64,000 bases of DNA from Halobacillus litoralis (GCF_020524085.2 NZ_CP129016.1:3404001-3468000); one strand, 5' to 3'; shown: positions 27,547 to 36,102, counted from the first letter of the stretch. A program made the numbers and translations. The notes: generated from the letters alone by a model not told the origin.

Positions 27547-27575
27547 TTGAATATTTCACAAAAGTCATGTATAAT
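27547..27575 (+). promoter_or_regulatory. SigA-type promoter of the guanidine operon
   Basis: TTGAAT at 27547-27552, 17-bp spacer, TATAAT at 27570-27575. It is placed about 25 bp before the riboswitch aptamer. Confidence 0.85.
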
Positions 27576-27597
27576 TAAACACATAATCTAACTTAAA

Positions 27598-27726
27598 TGT
27601 TTTCTAGGGTTCCGCAACAAGTTGTTGGTCTGGTCCGAGAGAAAACTCGCAGCATTGCTGTGCCACGGAGGGACAAAAGCCCGGGAGAAACCTGTTTATA
27701 CAGATTTCTCCCGGGCTTTTTTTTGT
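27598..27726 (+). ncRNA. Guanidine-I riboswitch (ykkC class) with terminator
   Basis: Aptamer with the invariant blocks CTAGGGTTCCG (about 27604), GGTCTGGTCCGAGAG (about 27626), CCACGGAGGGACAAAAG and CCCGGGAGA (27663-27687), the recognised ykkC/guanidine-I consensus. The last block AAGCCCGGGAGAAA (27677-27690) is also the 5' arm of a 14-bp terminator whose 3' arm is followed by eight T (to 27724). Guanidinium binding should hold this arm in the aptamer and allow read-through to ykkC-ykkD. Basis: conserved sequence seen here, mechanism from the known class. Confidence 0.96.
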
Positions 27727-27764
27727 TTGTTTTTGGTAATAATACAATTGGAGGTGTGGTTAAA

Positions 27765-28106
27765 ATGAACACAAGTTGGATTAAAGTTTTTGTTGCAGCT
27801 TTCTTTGAAGTTTTTTGGGTGATTGGTTTAAAACACGCAGATGACTTTTGGACATGGGCTGGAACTATTATTGCAATCATCATCAGCTTCTATGTATTGA
27901 TTATGGCCGGACGAGAACTTCCTGTAGGAACTGTATATGCAGTTTTTGTTGGATTAGGTACTGCAGGAACTGTATTTTCTGAAACCCTATTCTTTGGAGT
28001 GCCATTAAAAGTAGAAAAAATACTTTTAATTACACTTTTATTAGCAGGGGTGATTGGCTTGAAATTAGTAACAAAGGACAAAGTGCAGTCAGGAGATGAA
28101 TCTTAA
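27765..28106 (+). CDS. ykkC: Guanidinium exporter subunit, SMR family
   Basis: Four-helix small multidrug resistance protein of 113 aa, one half of a heteromeric guanidinium/H+ antiporter. The ATG at 27765 (GGAGGTG upstream) is chosen; the longer open frame runs back through the riboswitch. The membrane-embedded Glu of helix 1 is present ([16 protein letters not shown]), and [17 protein letters not shown] is the helix 3 motif. It lies under a guanidine-I riboswitch and overlaps ykkD by one base. Confidence 0.94.
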   Translation: MNTSWIKVFVAAFFEVFWVIGLKHADDFWTWAGTIIAIIISFYVLIMAGRELPVGTVYAVFVGLGTAGTVFSETLFFGVPLKVEKILLITLLLAGVIGLKLVTKDKVQSGDES

Positions 28107-28420
28107 TGGCATGGATTTCTTTAATCTTAGCAGGTTTATTTGAAGTGGTTGGTGTTACTATGATGAATAAATTGCATAGAGATCGCAATTGGCAATCATT
28201 AGTACTATTAATTCTCGGATTTGGAGCAAGTTTTGTATTCCTTGCTTATTCAATGAAAACACTGCCTATGGGTACAGCTTATGCAATTTGGACAGGAATT
28301 GGGGCTTCTGGTGGAGCCATTTTAGGTATGGTTTTATATGGCGAATCAAAAGAATGGAGAAGAGTTATTTTTATAGGCATGGTTCTAGGGGCTGCAATAG
28401 GATTAAAGCTCGTCTCATAA
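28106..28420 (+). CDS. ykkD: Guanidinium exporter subunit, SMR family
   Basis: Second SMR subunit, 104 aa, start overlapping the ykkC stop (TAATG). Helix 1 holds the essential Glu (LAGLFEVVGVTMMNKL) and helix 3 GTAYAIWTGIGASGGAILGM. With YkkC it forms the heterodimeric exporter; opposite membrane orientations of the two subunits are expected from the family. Confidence 0.94.
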   Translation: MAWISLILAGLFEVVGVTMMNKLHRDRNWQSLVLLILGFGASFVFLAYSMKTLPMGTAYAIWTGIGASGGAILGMVLYGESKEWRRVIFIGMVLGAAIGLKLVS

Positions 28421-28639
28421 TACTTTTTTTAGCCTGTATGCAAAGTGAATTTTAAAATCTTCTTACAATGTCAGTTCCATTTAATAGCATATATTCCAGC
28501 TATTAGACTCGATAAACAAGTTTATATAAAAGATTTTTGGAGGAGCCTGTCACCAAGGGATAACTATGTCTTTTGATACGGGTTCTTTGGTATGCAGTTC
28601 TATTTGTAGCAAATAACGAATATTGAAAGGCGGAATCAT

Positions 28640-29794
28640 ATGTTTATTCTTCAATTAGCACTCATGATTATTGCGGCGAAACTTGCCGGAAGTTTAAGTG
28701 TGAAATTTGGTCAACCATCCGTACTTGGGCAAATTATTGTCGGTGTTTTGTTAGGGCCATCAGTTTTTGGACTAATTGGTGCATCAGATACTTTATCTGC
28801 ATTTAGTACAATTGGTGTCATTTTGCTTATGTTCATTGCGGGCTTAGAAACTGATCTCGACGAATTTAAACGATCAGGCAAATCATCGACATTCGTAGGT
28901 CTTGGTGGAATACTTGTTCCGTTATTTCTCGGATATTTCACAGGAGTGATGATGGATTTAACGATTCTCCAATCTTGGTTTTTAGGTGTCGTACTTTCTG
29001 CAACGAGTGTAAGTATCTCAGTACAAGCACTTAAAGAAATGAACCAACTAAAAACACCAGAAGGAACTACAATTTTAGGTGCTGCTGTCATTGATGATGT
29101 CATTGTTATGATTGTTTTGGCCTTTTTAATGAGTTTTGCTGGTGGTGGAGAAGTAGCTTTAACAACACTGGTTTTAAAGAAGGCCTTATTCTTTACAGTG
29201 GCCATTTTTATTGCATGGAAAGTCGTGCCTTTCTTTATGAAAAAGTTTACTAATTTGCCTATTAATGAACCAGTAATTTCTGCTGCGATTATTGTCTGTT
29301 TCCTGTACGCATATGCGGCAGAATACACAGGAGTTGCTCATATCATCGGGGCTTATATTGCTGGTATAGCAATTGGCTTGACAGGATTCAAACACGAAGT
29401 TTTTGAAAAAGTTGAAACGATTAGTTACTCTATATTTGTACCAATATTCTTTGCCTACATTGGGATTTCTGCTGAATTTACAGGTATTCTTGATAATTTA
29501 GTTCCTATTATTTTGCTAAGTATTTTAGCTATTTTAACTAAGTTTGTTGGTTCTGGTACTGGTGCAAAACTAGCTGGATTTGGTTGGAATAGTTCAATGG
29601 GAATTGGCTCAGCAATGGTGTCAAGAGGTGAAGTTGCACTAATCGTTGCTACAATGGGGTTGAGTGCAAACCTTATATCACAAGAGTTATTTGCTACGAT
29701 AATTGTTGTAGTCATTGTAACAACAATTGCCACTCCACCTATGATGAAGTGGTTTTTCAAATCTAATCTGCAGAGTCAAAAAAAAGCGAGCTAA
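28640..29794 (+). CDS. Cation/proton antiporter, CPA2 family (GerN/NapA-like)
   Basis: Integral membrane Na+(K+)/H+ antiporter of 384 aa with about 12 helices. GQPSVLGQIIVGVLLGPSVFGL and FIAGLETDLDEFKRSG are CPA2 hallmarks, and AAVIDDVIVMIVLAF carries the paired Asp residues of the ion site. Length and N-terminal wording are close to GerN of Bacillus cereus, a germination antiporter, and the ger operon lies 1.6 kb away; a role in germination is only suggested. It has its own ribosome site (GAAAGGCGG) and terminator and is not coupled to ykkCD. Confidence 0.9.
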   Translation: MFILQLALMIIAAKLAGSLSVKFGQPSVLGQIIVGVLLGPSVFGLIGASDTLSAFSTIGVILLMFIAGLETDLDEFKRSGKSSTFVGLGGILVPLFLGYFTGVMMDLTILQSWFLGVVLSATSVSISVQALKEMNQLKTPEGTTILGAAVIDDVIVMIVLAFLMSFAGGGEVALTTLVLKKALFFTVAIFIAWKVVPFFMKKFTNLPINEPVISAAIIVCFLYAYAAEYTGVAHIIGAYIAGIAIGLTGFKHEVFEKVETISYSIFVPIFFAYIGISAEFTGILDNLVPIILLSILAILTKFVGSGTGAKLAGFGWNSSMGIGSAMVSRGEVALIVATMGLSANLISQELFATIIVVVIVTTIATPPMMKWFFKSNLQSQKKAS

Positions 29795-29807
29795 AATTTC
29801 ACAGGAA

Positions 29808-29842
29808 AAGGCAGCATTAAATTAATTTAATGCTGCCTTCTT
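29808..29842 (+). terminator. Terminator of the antiporter gene
   Basis: AAGGCAGCATTAAATT pairs perfectly with its complement; the tail is CTTTATT. Confidence 0.85.
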
Positions 29843-29907
29843 TATTCCTCATTATTAGATTGAAAAATTCATTTATTTTACACAACACAATCGCAAAAAC
29901 AAAAATT

Positions 29908-29968
29908 TATCTTGAAACTGAGTCTTCAACTAACCTGCCCGTTAGCGAAAGACTCAGCTTCAAGATAA
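29908..29968. repeat. Long imperfect inverted repeat, related to the dispersed repeat
   Basis: Arms 29908-29927 (TTATCTTGAAACTGAGTCTT) and 29949-29968 differ by one base and enclose a 21-nt loop containing GCCCGTTAGCG. The 3' half echoes the order GCCCCCGTT...GAAGACT...CGAGATAA of the repeats at 17-22 kb. Confidence 0.6.
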
Positions 29969-30000
29969 TTATCAGAACGGTTCCCCTCATCACAAATAAA

Positions 30001-30028
30001 AAAGAAGGTTCCCAAATGAACCTTCTTT
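30001..30028 (-). terminator. Terminator of the mtl locus
   Basis: AAAGAAGGTT pairs with AACCTTCTTT around an 8-nt loop; on the minus strand it runs into a T-rich tail 16 bp after the mtlA stop. Confidence 0.8.
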
Positions 30029-30043
30029 TAAAGAATTAGTTTA

Positions 30044-31490
30044 TTACCGATTCTCCAACCTGTCGAGCAATTCCTCCAGGTTTGGATCACTAATATAATT
30101 TTCAATTGTGATAATCTCTTTGTCTTGGTGCGCGTGTTTCGCCCGGTCATAGAGATCTTTATGAACGACGATAATGTTTGAATCTTTTGGTGCATCTTCA
30201 ATTCTGTAGTGTTTCACTTCAATCCCGTCGATTCCTCTTTTTTGTAGTTTCTTTCTGAAGGTCGTGGCCCCCAGGGCACTGCTTCCTGCACCTGCGTCAC
30301 ACGCGAAGGAAACTTTATCAATCTTTTCTTCCTTTTTACTGCTGCTTGCCACTTGTTTCCCTTGTTGCTTCATCGTTTTAGATTTTTCGATGGAATCGGA
30401 AAGTTCATCCTCTTCCTCATCTTTGTTCTTCTCCATTTTCAAAATCAGCGATGTGATCAGGAAGGTGACAGCAGCGGCAGCAAGAACGCCGGCGATGATG
30501 CCGATAAAGCTTCCTTTAGGAGTAAGTCCCAGGTAAGCGAAGATCGAGCCTGGACTTGGTCCTGCGACGAGCCCTGCATCAAACACACTGAACACGGCGA
30601 TCCCTGTCGCACCCCCCGGCGATCATCCCGATGATTGTAAGGGGTTTCATTAATACGTAAGGGAAGTATAGTTCATGGATACCGCCGAAGAAATGAATAA
30701 TGATTGCACCTGGTGCGGTTCGTCGAGCCGTCTTTTTACCGAAGAATGTAAACGCAAGCAGCAATCCAAGGCCTGGTCCTGGGTTGGACGCGACCGTAAA
30801 GTAGATGGACTTGCCTGTTTCAGCTGCCGCCTGCATGCCGAGCGGATAATAAATTCCCTGGTCGATCACGTTATTCAGGAACAATACTTTTGCCGGTTCG
30901 TTAATCAAAGAAAGCAAAGGCAGTAACCCGGTAGCCACCAAAGCTTCAATGGCTGAAGTGACGAAGTTGTTCGCCGATTCGATCACTGGACCGATAAACA
31001 GGAACGATACGATCATTAGCAAGAACCCTAGGATACCAAGGGAGAAGTTGTTCACAATCATCTCAAACCCGGCAGGAATTCTGTTTTCCATCGCACGGTC
31101 AAATTTCTTTATGATCAAGCCGCCTAAAGGACCGATCACCATCGCGCCTAAGAACATAGGAATATCGGATCCGACGATCAATCCAATGGCACCGATCGCC
31201 CCCATAACTGCTCCTCGTTGGCCACCGACCATACGGCCGCCGGTTATGGCGAGAAGCAACGGAAGCAGAAATTTAATGGCTGGACCGACAATTTGCGCCA
31301 ACTGCTCATTGGGGATCCAACCTGTCGGTATAAACAAAGCGGTCAACAGACCCCAGGCGATAAATGCGCCGATGTTCGGCAAAACCATATTGGTTAAAAA
31401 GCCACCGAAAGCTTGCACTCTGGCCCTTGCCGAAGGACGATTCATATCTACTACATTGCTATCTGTTGTTGCCTTAGCTGGACTTGCCAT
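30044..31490 (-). pseudogene. mtlA: PTS mannitol transporter EIICB, +1 frameshift
   Basis: Mannitol-specific phosphotransferase membrane component. ATG at 31490 with GAAAGGG upstream. The EIIC part is clear (RVQAFGGFLTNMVLPNIGAFIAWGL, IIIHFFGGIHELYFPYVLMKPL). After MIAGG the frame breaks at a run of six C on the plus strand (30612-30617); five would keep GGATGIAVFSVFDAGLVAGPSPGS in frame. The second half encodes the rest of EIIC and the EIIB domain with its phospho-cysteine in FACDAGAGSSALGA. The span of 1447 nt is one base too long for a 481-aa protein. A homopolymer sequencing error is a real alternative to inactivation. Confidence 0.88.
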
Positions 31491-31553
31491 CTTTCTCATC
31501 CCTTTCAAATTTAAAATATGAAAAATCATCGATTTACGATCAAGTGACTTGGC

Positions 31554-31994
31554 TTATTCTACCGTTTGAAGCAGATCCAGAATTTCCTGTTCACTGTTTG
31601 ATTGTTCCAGTTTTTCTCTCACGTCATCTTCGATCAGCAAGGAAGATAAATCGGAAATCAAGTCTAAGTGGCCGGAAGTATCTTCTGCAGCTAGTGTGAA
31701 CAGAAGGTTGACCTTTTTATTTTCTGGAAACGGCACGGCCTCTTCTAACTTCAGAAGCGAAATCCCTGTTTTTTTGACAACGCCGTCTTCATTTTTGGCA
31801 TGAGGCATAGCGATTCATGGAACGATGACGATATACGGTCCATTTTCGTTAACGTTTTGAATCATATCCTCCACATATTTAGGAGTGATCGATCCATCAT
31901 CCAGCAAAGGAGCTGCTGATTCTTTGATCGCTTCCTCCCATGTACTTACAGAATTTAAAAAATGAATATTTCCTTGCAATTGTTGGCTTAGCAT
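31554..31994 (-). pseudogene. mtlF: PTS mannitol EIIA, in-frame TGA
   Basis: Cytosolic EIIA that would pass phosphate from HPr to MtlA. From the ATG at 31994 the protein reads LQGNIHFLNSVSTWEEAIKESAAPLLDDG ... NGPYIVIVP, then a TGA at 31815-31817 (codon 60), then IAMPHAKNEDGVVKKTGISLLKLEE to the end. Homologues have Gly or Asn at the stop position, and the active-site His (PHA, residue 65) follows it, so the truncated product would be dead. The rest is intact at 146 codons, the usual length. The downstream part could restart at the ATG within AMPHA, but without the N-terminal half. Confidence 0.87.
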
Positions 31995-32014
31995 ATTGTC
32001 AGCACCCTTTCCAT

Positions 32015-33178
32015 TCAGCTTTTCAGCGGTTGTTCTTGTTTCAATTGTAAATATTGATTCTTGATTTTCGATAAGACAATGTCATCGTTCCATTCAGTGA
32101 AATGAGCGATGGCCGCTTCGATCCCCTGATCTTCCATATAATTTTGAAGTGTGACAGATTCCTCATCTTCAGGGTTATCAAATAAAAGCGCGGCCGCGAT
32201 CGCAGTGGTCAGGTTTACGATCGGCAGGTCCATATCATAAAGGACTCTAGCTGGTTTGACTAACCGTTCCTCTGACCCGAGCTTCCGGATTGGAGCCCTT
32301 CCTACACGTAAAACATCATCGCTGATGTTTTCACTTTTGAAGCGATCGATGGTTTTTTCAATAAACGCTTCCAACCCCTGATCGTCCATATCATGGATGT
32401 GGGTGAAATAGCGGGCAGACTCATGAAGGGTTTCCCTTAAGAACTCCTCCAGCTCGGCATCCTGTAAGGCCCGTTGAATGGTTGGATAGCCTTTCAAATA
32501 CCCCATGTACGCTGTGGTCGCGTGCCCCATGTTCACCATGTACAACTTGCGCTCGATGTGTGGTTTCAACGTGTCCACGTAGACGGCATTTTCCACTGGG
32601 GGAAGCTCCTTATTCACCATCTCAGAACGGTTGATGATCCATTCATAATAGGGTTCAACAAGGGCGATCTCCCCTTCCTTTCGTTTTTCAGATAGCGAAA
32701 GACGGTCAATCGCGGAGTTCGGAAAACCAACGGAAGATATGATTTCATCCATTTGTTGTTCGGAAACTATTTTTTTCACTTCTTCTTTCAGTTGAGAAGA
32801 AGCATTTATGGTATTTTCATTGGCCATCACATCGATGATAGGTTTGTTTTGTTGCTTTCTTAACAGAAGCCCTTTTGATAAGATTGGAGCAATTCTTGAA
32901 AGATTCTGTGCTCCTACAGATGTCGTGATGAAATCCGCTTCTACAATAGCTTCGATGATTTCATTCTGAGCACTTGTATGCAGGGCTCTCACAGGAGAAA
33001 CGGTCTCCTTCGTGTGATTTTCATCTAGTAACTCGATCACATACTGCTTTTTGGCATTGATGCTTTCGACCAACTGGTGGTCTGCATCCACAAAACAGAT
33101 TTCATATCCCGTCTTGTTCAGGAGATATCCGATTAAGCCTCGCCCGATATTCCCTGCTCCAAAATGTAGCGCTTTCAT
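32015..33178 (-). CDS. mtlD: Mannitol-1-phosphate 5-dehydrogenase
   Basis: NAD-dependent oxidation of mannitol 1-phosphate to fructose 6-phosphate. 387 aa, normal length, ATG after AAAGGAGG. Rossmann motif ALHFGAGNIGRGLIG at 3-17; catalytic-domain landmarks FPNSAIDRLSL and ERKLYMVNMGHATTAYMGYLKG (polyol dehydrogenase Lys and His). First of the three mtl genes on this strand; gene order D-F-A is the reverse of B. subtilis. It is the only intact member, as mtlF and mtlA downstream are disrupted. Confidence 0.95.
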   Translation of the reverse strand: MKALHFGAGNIGRGLIGYLLNKTGYEICFVDADHQLVESINAKKQYVIELLDENHTKETVSPVRALHTSAQNEIIEAIVEADFITTSVGAQNLSRIAPILSKGLLLRKQQNKPIIDVMANENTINASSQLKEEVKKIVSEQQMDEIISSVGFPNSAIDRLSLSEKRKEGEIALVEPYYEWIINRSEMVNKELPPVENAVYVDTLKPHIERKLYMVNMGHATTAYMGYLKGYPTIQRALQDAELEEFLRETLHESARYFTHIHDMDDQGLEAFIEKTIDRFKSENISDDVLRVGRAPIRKLGSEERLVKPARVLYDMDLPIVNLTTAIAAALLFDNPEDEESVTLQNYMEDQGIEAAIAHFTEWNDDIVLSKIKNQYLQLKQEQPLKS

Positions 33179-33420
33179 TTGTGGGCCTCCTTTACGTCAG
33201 GTTCTTTTCAATCGTCCAAGCGCCAATAAACCATAAAAATCAGTATAATAGGACAATGGAAGAGCGTCTATAGAGAAAAAAGAAAAATAACCCTTTTTGT
33301 ATAATTTTACATATTCTCTCATCTGCATATTGGTAGATTGAGGACTCGCCTAAGGATTCCTTGACCAGCCCCTCTGATCTTCCTTTCTTTTCAAAGGGGC
33401 TTGGAATTTGCATATGTCTA
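33179..33420. other. Spacer between isomerase and mtlD with hairpin
   Basis: Stem AGCCCCTCTGA (33366-33376) pairs with TCAAAGGGGCT (33390-33400) with one G-T position, but no T-run follows on either strand. It could be a processing or attenuation structure in a longer sugar operon. No gene seen. Confidence 0.35.
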
Positions 33421-33981
33421 CTATTCTAAGTTCGCGTGGTATTCCCAAAGCGAATGCAGTTCGATGTTCTCTTTTTTGACCATCATTAAAGCGATAGTAT
33501 CCCCTAAGAGAAGAAGACTTTGCTCAAATAGACTCTTCATCGGCTGCTGGGACTGTACTTCTTCATCTGTATCCGGGTTGGAACTAATAGGAAGACGTAC
33601 GAACACATCAGCGTATTGGCTCATGGAACTATTTGGATTCGCACCGATGTGGGCGACTGTTGCATTCAGTTCTTTCGCTTTTTTGGCAATAATGAGAGGA
33701 AATGCTGTTTCTCCGCTGCCTGATCCAACGATCAACAGGTCCTTCTCCGTCATGGCCGGTTCTGTGATCTGCCCTACCACGTAGGTCTGAACACCGAGGT
33801 GCGCCAACCTTTTAGCGATGGATTTCAATGATAAAAGCACCCGTCCTACACCTACGAAGAATACTTTTTCTGCTTGATTGATCTGTTCGATCAAACGTTC
33901 AATCTCCTGACTGTCCACGTTGTTCAATGTGGATGTGATTTCATTAGTAATGACTCCTGCTGCTTCCTTATAGTTAACCAT
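33421..33981 (-). CDS. SIS-domain sugar isomerase, 6-phospho-3-hexuloisomerase (HxlB)-like
   Basis: Cytosolic sugar-phosphate isomerase of 186 aa built from one SIS domain: VFFVGVGRVLLSLKSIAKRLAHLG, then DLLIVGSGSGETAFPLIIAKKAKELNATVAHIGANPNSSM, with C-terminal SLFEQSLLLLGDTIALMM typical of HxlB. It would interconvert a 3-hexulose 6-phosphate and fructose 6-phosphate. ATG at 33981 with GAGGAGG upstream; the last bases of the epimerase gene overlap it by 8 nt. No hexulose-phosphate synthase is adjacent; the partner is an epimerase instead, so the physiological substrate is uncertain. Confidence 0.85.
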   Translation of the reverse strand: MVNYKEAAGVITNEITSTLNNVDSQEIERLIEQINQAEKVFFVGVGRVLLSLKSIAKRLAHLGVQTYVVGQITEPAMTEKDLLIVGSGSGETAFPLIIAKKAKELNATVAHIGANPNSSMSQYADVFVRLPISSNPDTDEEVQSQQPMKSLFEQSLLLLGDTIALMMVKKENIELHSLWEYHANLE

Positions 33982-34684
33982 TGATTCCAACCTCCTCATG
34001 CAATCCCTCTTGTATCAGTGATTCCATCAATTTTTTGTTACCTTTTAAGCTATTGCTCTTTTCAAACAAACTCGTACTTCCGGCCACCAGGAGGTCCGCT
34101 CCGGCTCTGACCAGTGTCGGAATCGTATTCAAGGATACGCGGCCGTCCACTTCAATCTTCGTATCTAAATCTTTGGAGCGGATCAGCTTAGCCAAATCCT
34201 CTACTTTTTTCGTAGCATACGAAACTTGCTTTTCACCTTTATCTGTCGCAAATCCAGGGTTTATGAGCATCAAGAGAACTGTGTCTACTTGCGGTAAAAC
34301 ATAATCCAGGACCGATAATGGTGTAGCTGGGTTCAATGCGAGTCCCACTTTGGTATCATGCTTTTTAATCAAATTGATGTAACGGTCAAGGTGGAAGCTT
34401 GTCTCCACATGGAAGGTGATTTGTTCCACCCCGATCCGCAGCATCTCCTGTATAAAGAATTCATTGGTGCTGGCCATTATATGAACATCGAATTTCATAT
34501 CCGTTATTTTTCTTAATTGTTCAATCGTGTTGATTCCGAGGGGCATGCTTGGACTGAAGGTTCCGTCGATTATATCAATGTGTAACGTATCCAATCCCGC
34601 TTCTTCAATCTCTCTGACACTCTTCTCAAGATTGCAGAGATCCGCACACATGATGGACGGTGCAATCGTTATATTTCTTTGCAT
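33974..34684 (-). CDS. Ribulose-/allulose-phosphate 3-epimerase family protein
   Basis: TIM-barrel epimerase of 236 aa. APSIMCADL at the first strand, metal ligands in HIDIIDG, DVHIM, and phosphate loops LINPGFATDKG and AGSTSLF are all family marks. The sequence departs from housekeeping Rpe (LINPGF instead of TVNPGF; EVDGRVSLNTIPTL), suggesting a specialised member such as an allulose-6-phosphate 3-epimerase (AlsE). ATG after AAGGAGG; first gene of the leftward unit, divergent from a DeoR regulator. Confidence 0.85.
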   Translation of the reverse strand: MQRNITIAPSIMCADLCNLEKSVREIEEAGLDTLHIDIIDGTFSPSMPLGINTIEQLRKITDMKFDVHIMASTNEFFIQEMLRIGVEQITFHVETSFHLDRYINLIKKHDTKVGLALNPATPLSVLDYVLPQVDTVLLMLINPGFATDKGEKQVSYATKKVEDLAKLIRSKDLDTKIEVDGRVSLNTIPTLVRAGADLLVAGSTSLFEKSNSLKGNKKLMESLIQEGLHEEVGING

Positions 34685-34747
34685 GTTTGTGCCTCCTTAT
34701 TTGTGTTTATGCGCCTTTGTCAAAATATTAAGGCATGAACAAGAAAA

Positions 34748-34763
34748 TGTAAAGCGTTTTCTT
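34748..34763. promoter_or_regulatory. Weak cre-like site between epimerase and DeoR genes
   Basis: TGTAAAGCGTTTTCTT resembles a CcpA box but is one base out of register with the consensus. It lies in the 180-bp divergent promoter region. Confidence 0.3.
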
Positions 34764-34864
34764 GCATGTTTTTGCTTTTATTTGCACCTTAATGCTGTTT
34801 TGTGATTTGTGAAAGCGAAGATCCGTGATATACTGGAAGAAATCAAAGAAGGAGTCTTTCGTGT

Positions 34865-35617
34865 ATGCTTAAACAAGAACGCCAGCAAACCATTATCGAT
34901 ATAGTAAATGAAGAGCACAAAGTCATTGCCAGCGACTTAAGCAGACGGCTGTCTGTTTCAGAAGATACCATTAGAAGAGACTTGAAAGAATTAGACAGCC
35001 AAGGCGTCATCAAAAGAGTTCATAGCGGAGCATTAAGAAAGGGACCTCCCGTCCAGGACTTTTCTACAAGACAGGAAATTTTCAATGAAACGAAATCAAA
35101 TTTGGCGAACAAAGCCCTACAATATATTGAAGATGATATGGTCCTGTTAATCGATGGAGGGACAACGAACTTACAACTGGTCCACCAGCTTCCTTTATCT
35201 TTAAAAGGGACCGTGATTACCAACAGCCCGCCGATAGCAATGGCCCTTTCCAATCACAACGACATCGAGGTCATCATGATTGGAGGGACCTTATTCAAAC
35301 AGTCGATGGTGAATTTAGGGATCGACACCTATGAAGCACTGAATACGATGAGAGCAGATCTATATATCATGGGCATTTACAACATAGATCCTGAAATCGG
35401 AATCAGTATCCCACGTTCATCAGAAGCACTGATCAAACGGAAAATGGCGTCGATTTCCACAGAAGTTCTAGGCATGGTGACCAATGATAAGCTGGATACC
35501 GTTTCCAACCACATCGTCTGTCCAACCGACCATTTGACGTACTTAATCACAGAAAATGTACATGCGGATATCAAACGTTTGTATGAAAAACAGGGCATTA
35601 CGATTATTGATAAGTGA
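34865..35617 (+). CDS. DeoR/GlpR-family regulator of the sugar locus
   Basis: 250-aa repressor. The N-terminal DeoR helix-turn-helix has the family signature (VIASDLSRRLSVSEDTIRRDLKELDSQGVIKRVHSGAL, residues 20-57), and the C-terminal DeoRC sugar-phosphate domain has LLIDGGTTNLQLVHQL and the NSPPIAMAL loop. Divergent from the epimerase gene, so control of epimerase-isomerase (perhaps also mtl) is likely, with a phosphorylated sugar as effector. MtlR is not present in the window. Confidence 0.92.
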   Translation: MLKQERQQTIIDIVNEEHKVIASDLSRRLSVSEDTIRRDLKELDSQGVIKRVHSGALRKGPPVQDFSTRQEIFNETKSNLANKALQYIEDDMVLLIDGGTTNLQLVHQLPLSLKGTVITNSPPIAMALSNHNDIEVIMIGGTLFKQSMVNLGIDTYEALNTMRADLYIMGIYNIDPEIGISIPRSSEALIKRKMASISTEVLGMVTNDKLDTVSNHIVCPTDHLTYLITENVHADIKRLYEKQGITIIDK

Positions 35618-35687
35618 GCTCGCTTACGATTTGGGTGCAGCCCTAAACTCTTGCCCCGTCTACATGAAATGTTTGAATACCAATAAA

Positions 35688-35714
35688 AGCCGGCCTCAAA
35701 GGGCCGGCTTTCTT
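35688..35714 (+). terminator. Terminator of the DeoR gene
   Basis: AAGCCGGCC/GGCCGGCTT stem followed by TCTTTAT. Confidence 0.85.
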
Positions 35715-35823
35715 TATGTCACAGACTAAATCGTCCACTTCTTAGGAAACCCTACACAAAGCAAGTAAATCACAAGATGTTTTCGGCATATGGGCAGAGC
35801 TACCAACTCCCATCATTATTAAC

Positions 35824-35839
35824 AACCGACCGTTCGGTT
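35824..35839. promoter_or_regulatory. TetR-type operator, distal copy
   Basis: AACCGACCGTTCGGTT, arms AACCGA/TCGGTT. The 12-bp core CCGACCGTTCGG recurs exactly at 36091-36102, just upstream of a TetR gene. Confidence 0.6.
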
Positions 35840-36090
35840 CATAACTTGAAATTCCAAAAGCGCATCTATTGTTAGATTTTTCAGAAATAAGAACTTTAGA
35901 CCTATTATCAATGATCAAATAAAGTGTTAAAAATAATATAAGAATAACCTCTTTGATGGAGATTTATAAGGAGGGATGTCTCTTTTTAAATATGAAACAC
36001 CATTAAAAAATCATTTACTCATTGATTCTTAATGACTACAGCAAGGATCCACGCACCATTCAATCAATCTCATTTTTTGCCATCACATGA

Positions 36091-36102
36091 CCGACCGTTC
36101 GG
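36091..36102. promoter_or_regulatory. TetR-type operator, proximal copy
   Basis: CCGACCGTTCGG, 83 bp before the TetR start codon, identical to the core of the site at 35827-35838. Confidence 0.6.

Noticed and set aside
28711..29328. Minus-strand open frame of 205 codons
   Set aside because: Antisense to the antiporter gene; composition is the mirror of hydrophobic helices, and there is no start signal.
30600..30625. Programmed frameshift in mtlA
   Set aside because: MtlA is made from one frame in other species as far as I know; an extra base in a C6 run is better explained by mutation or sequencing error.
30949..31521. Plus-strand open frame of 190 codons
   Set aside because: Antisense to the mtlA EIIC part; no ribosome site.
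31815..31817. TGA in mtlF as selenocysteine or programmed readthrough
   Set aside because: Homologues do not carry Cys at this position, no SECIS-like context was seen, and other genes here have TAG or TAA lesions; mutation or error is simpler.
33366..33400. Terminator between the isomerase gene and mtlD
   Set aside because: The stem is good, but neither strand has a T-run, so it is recorded only as a hairpin.
34748..34763. Firm cre call upstream of the DeoR gene
   Set aside because: Central CG is out of register with the consensus by one base; kept as a weak candidate only.
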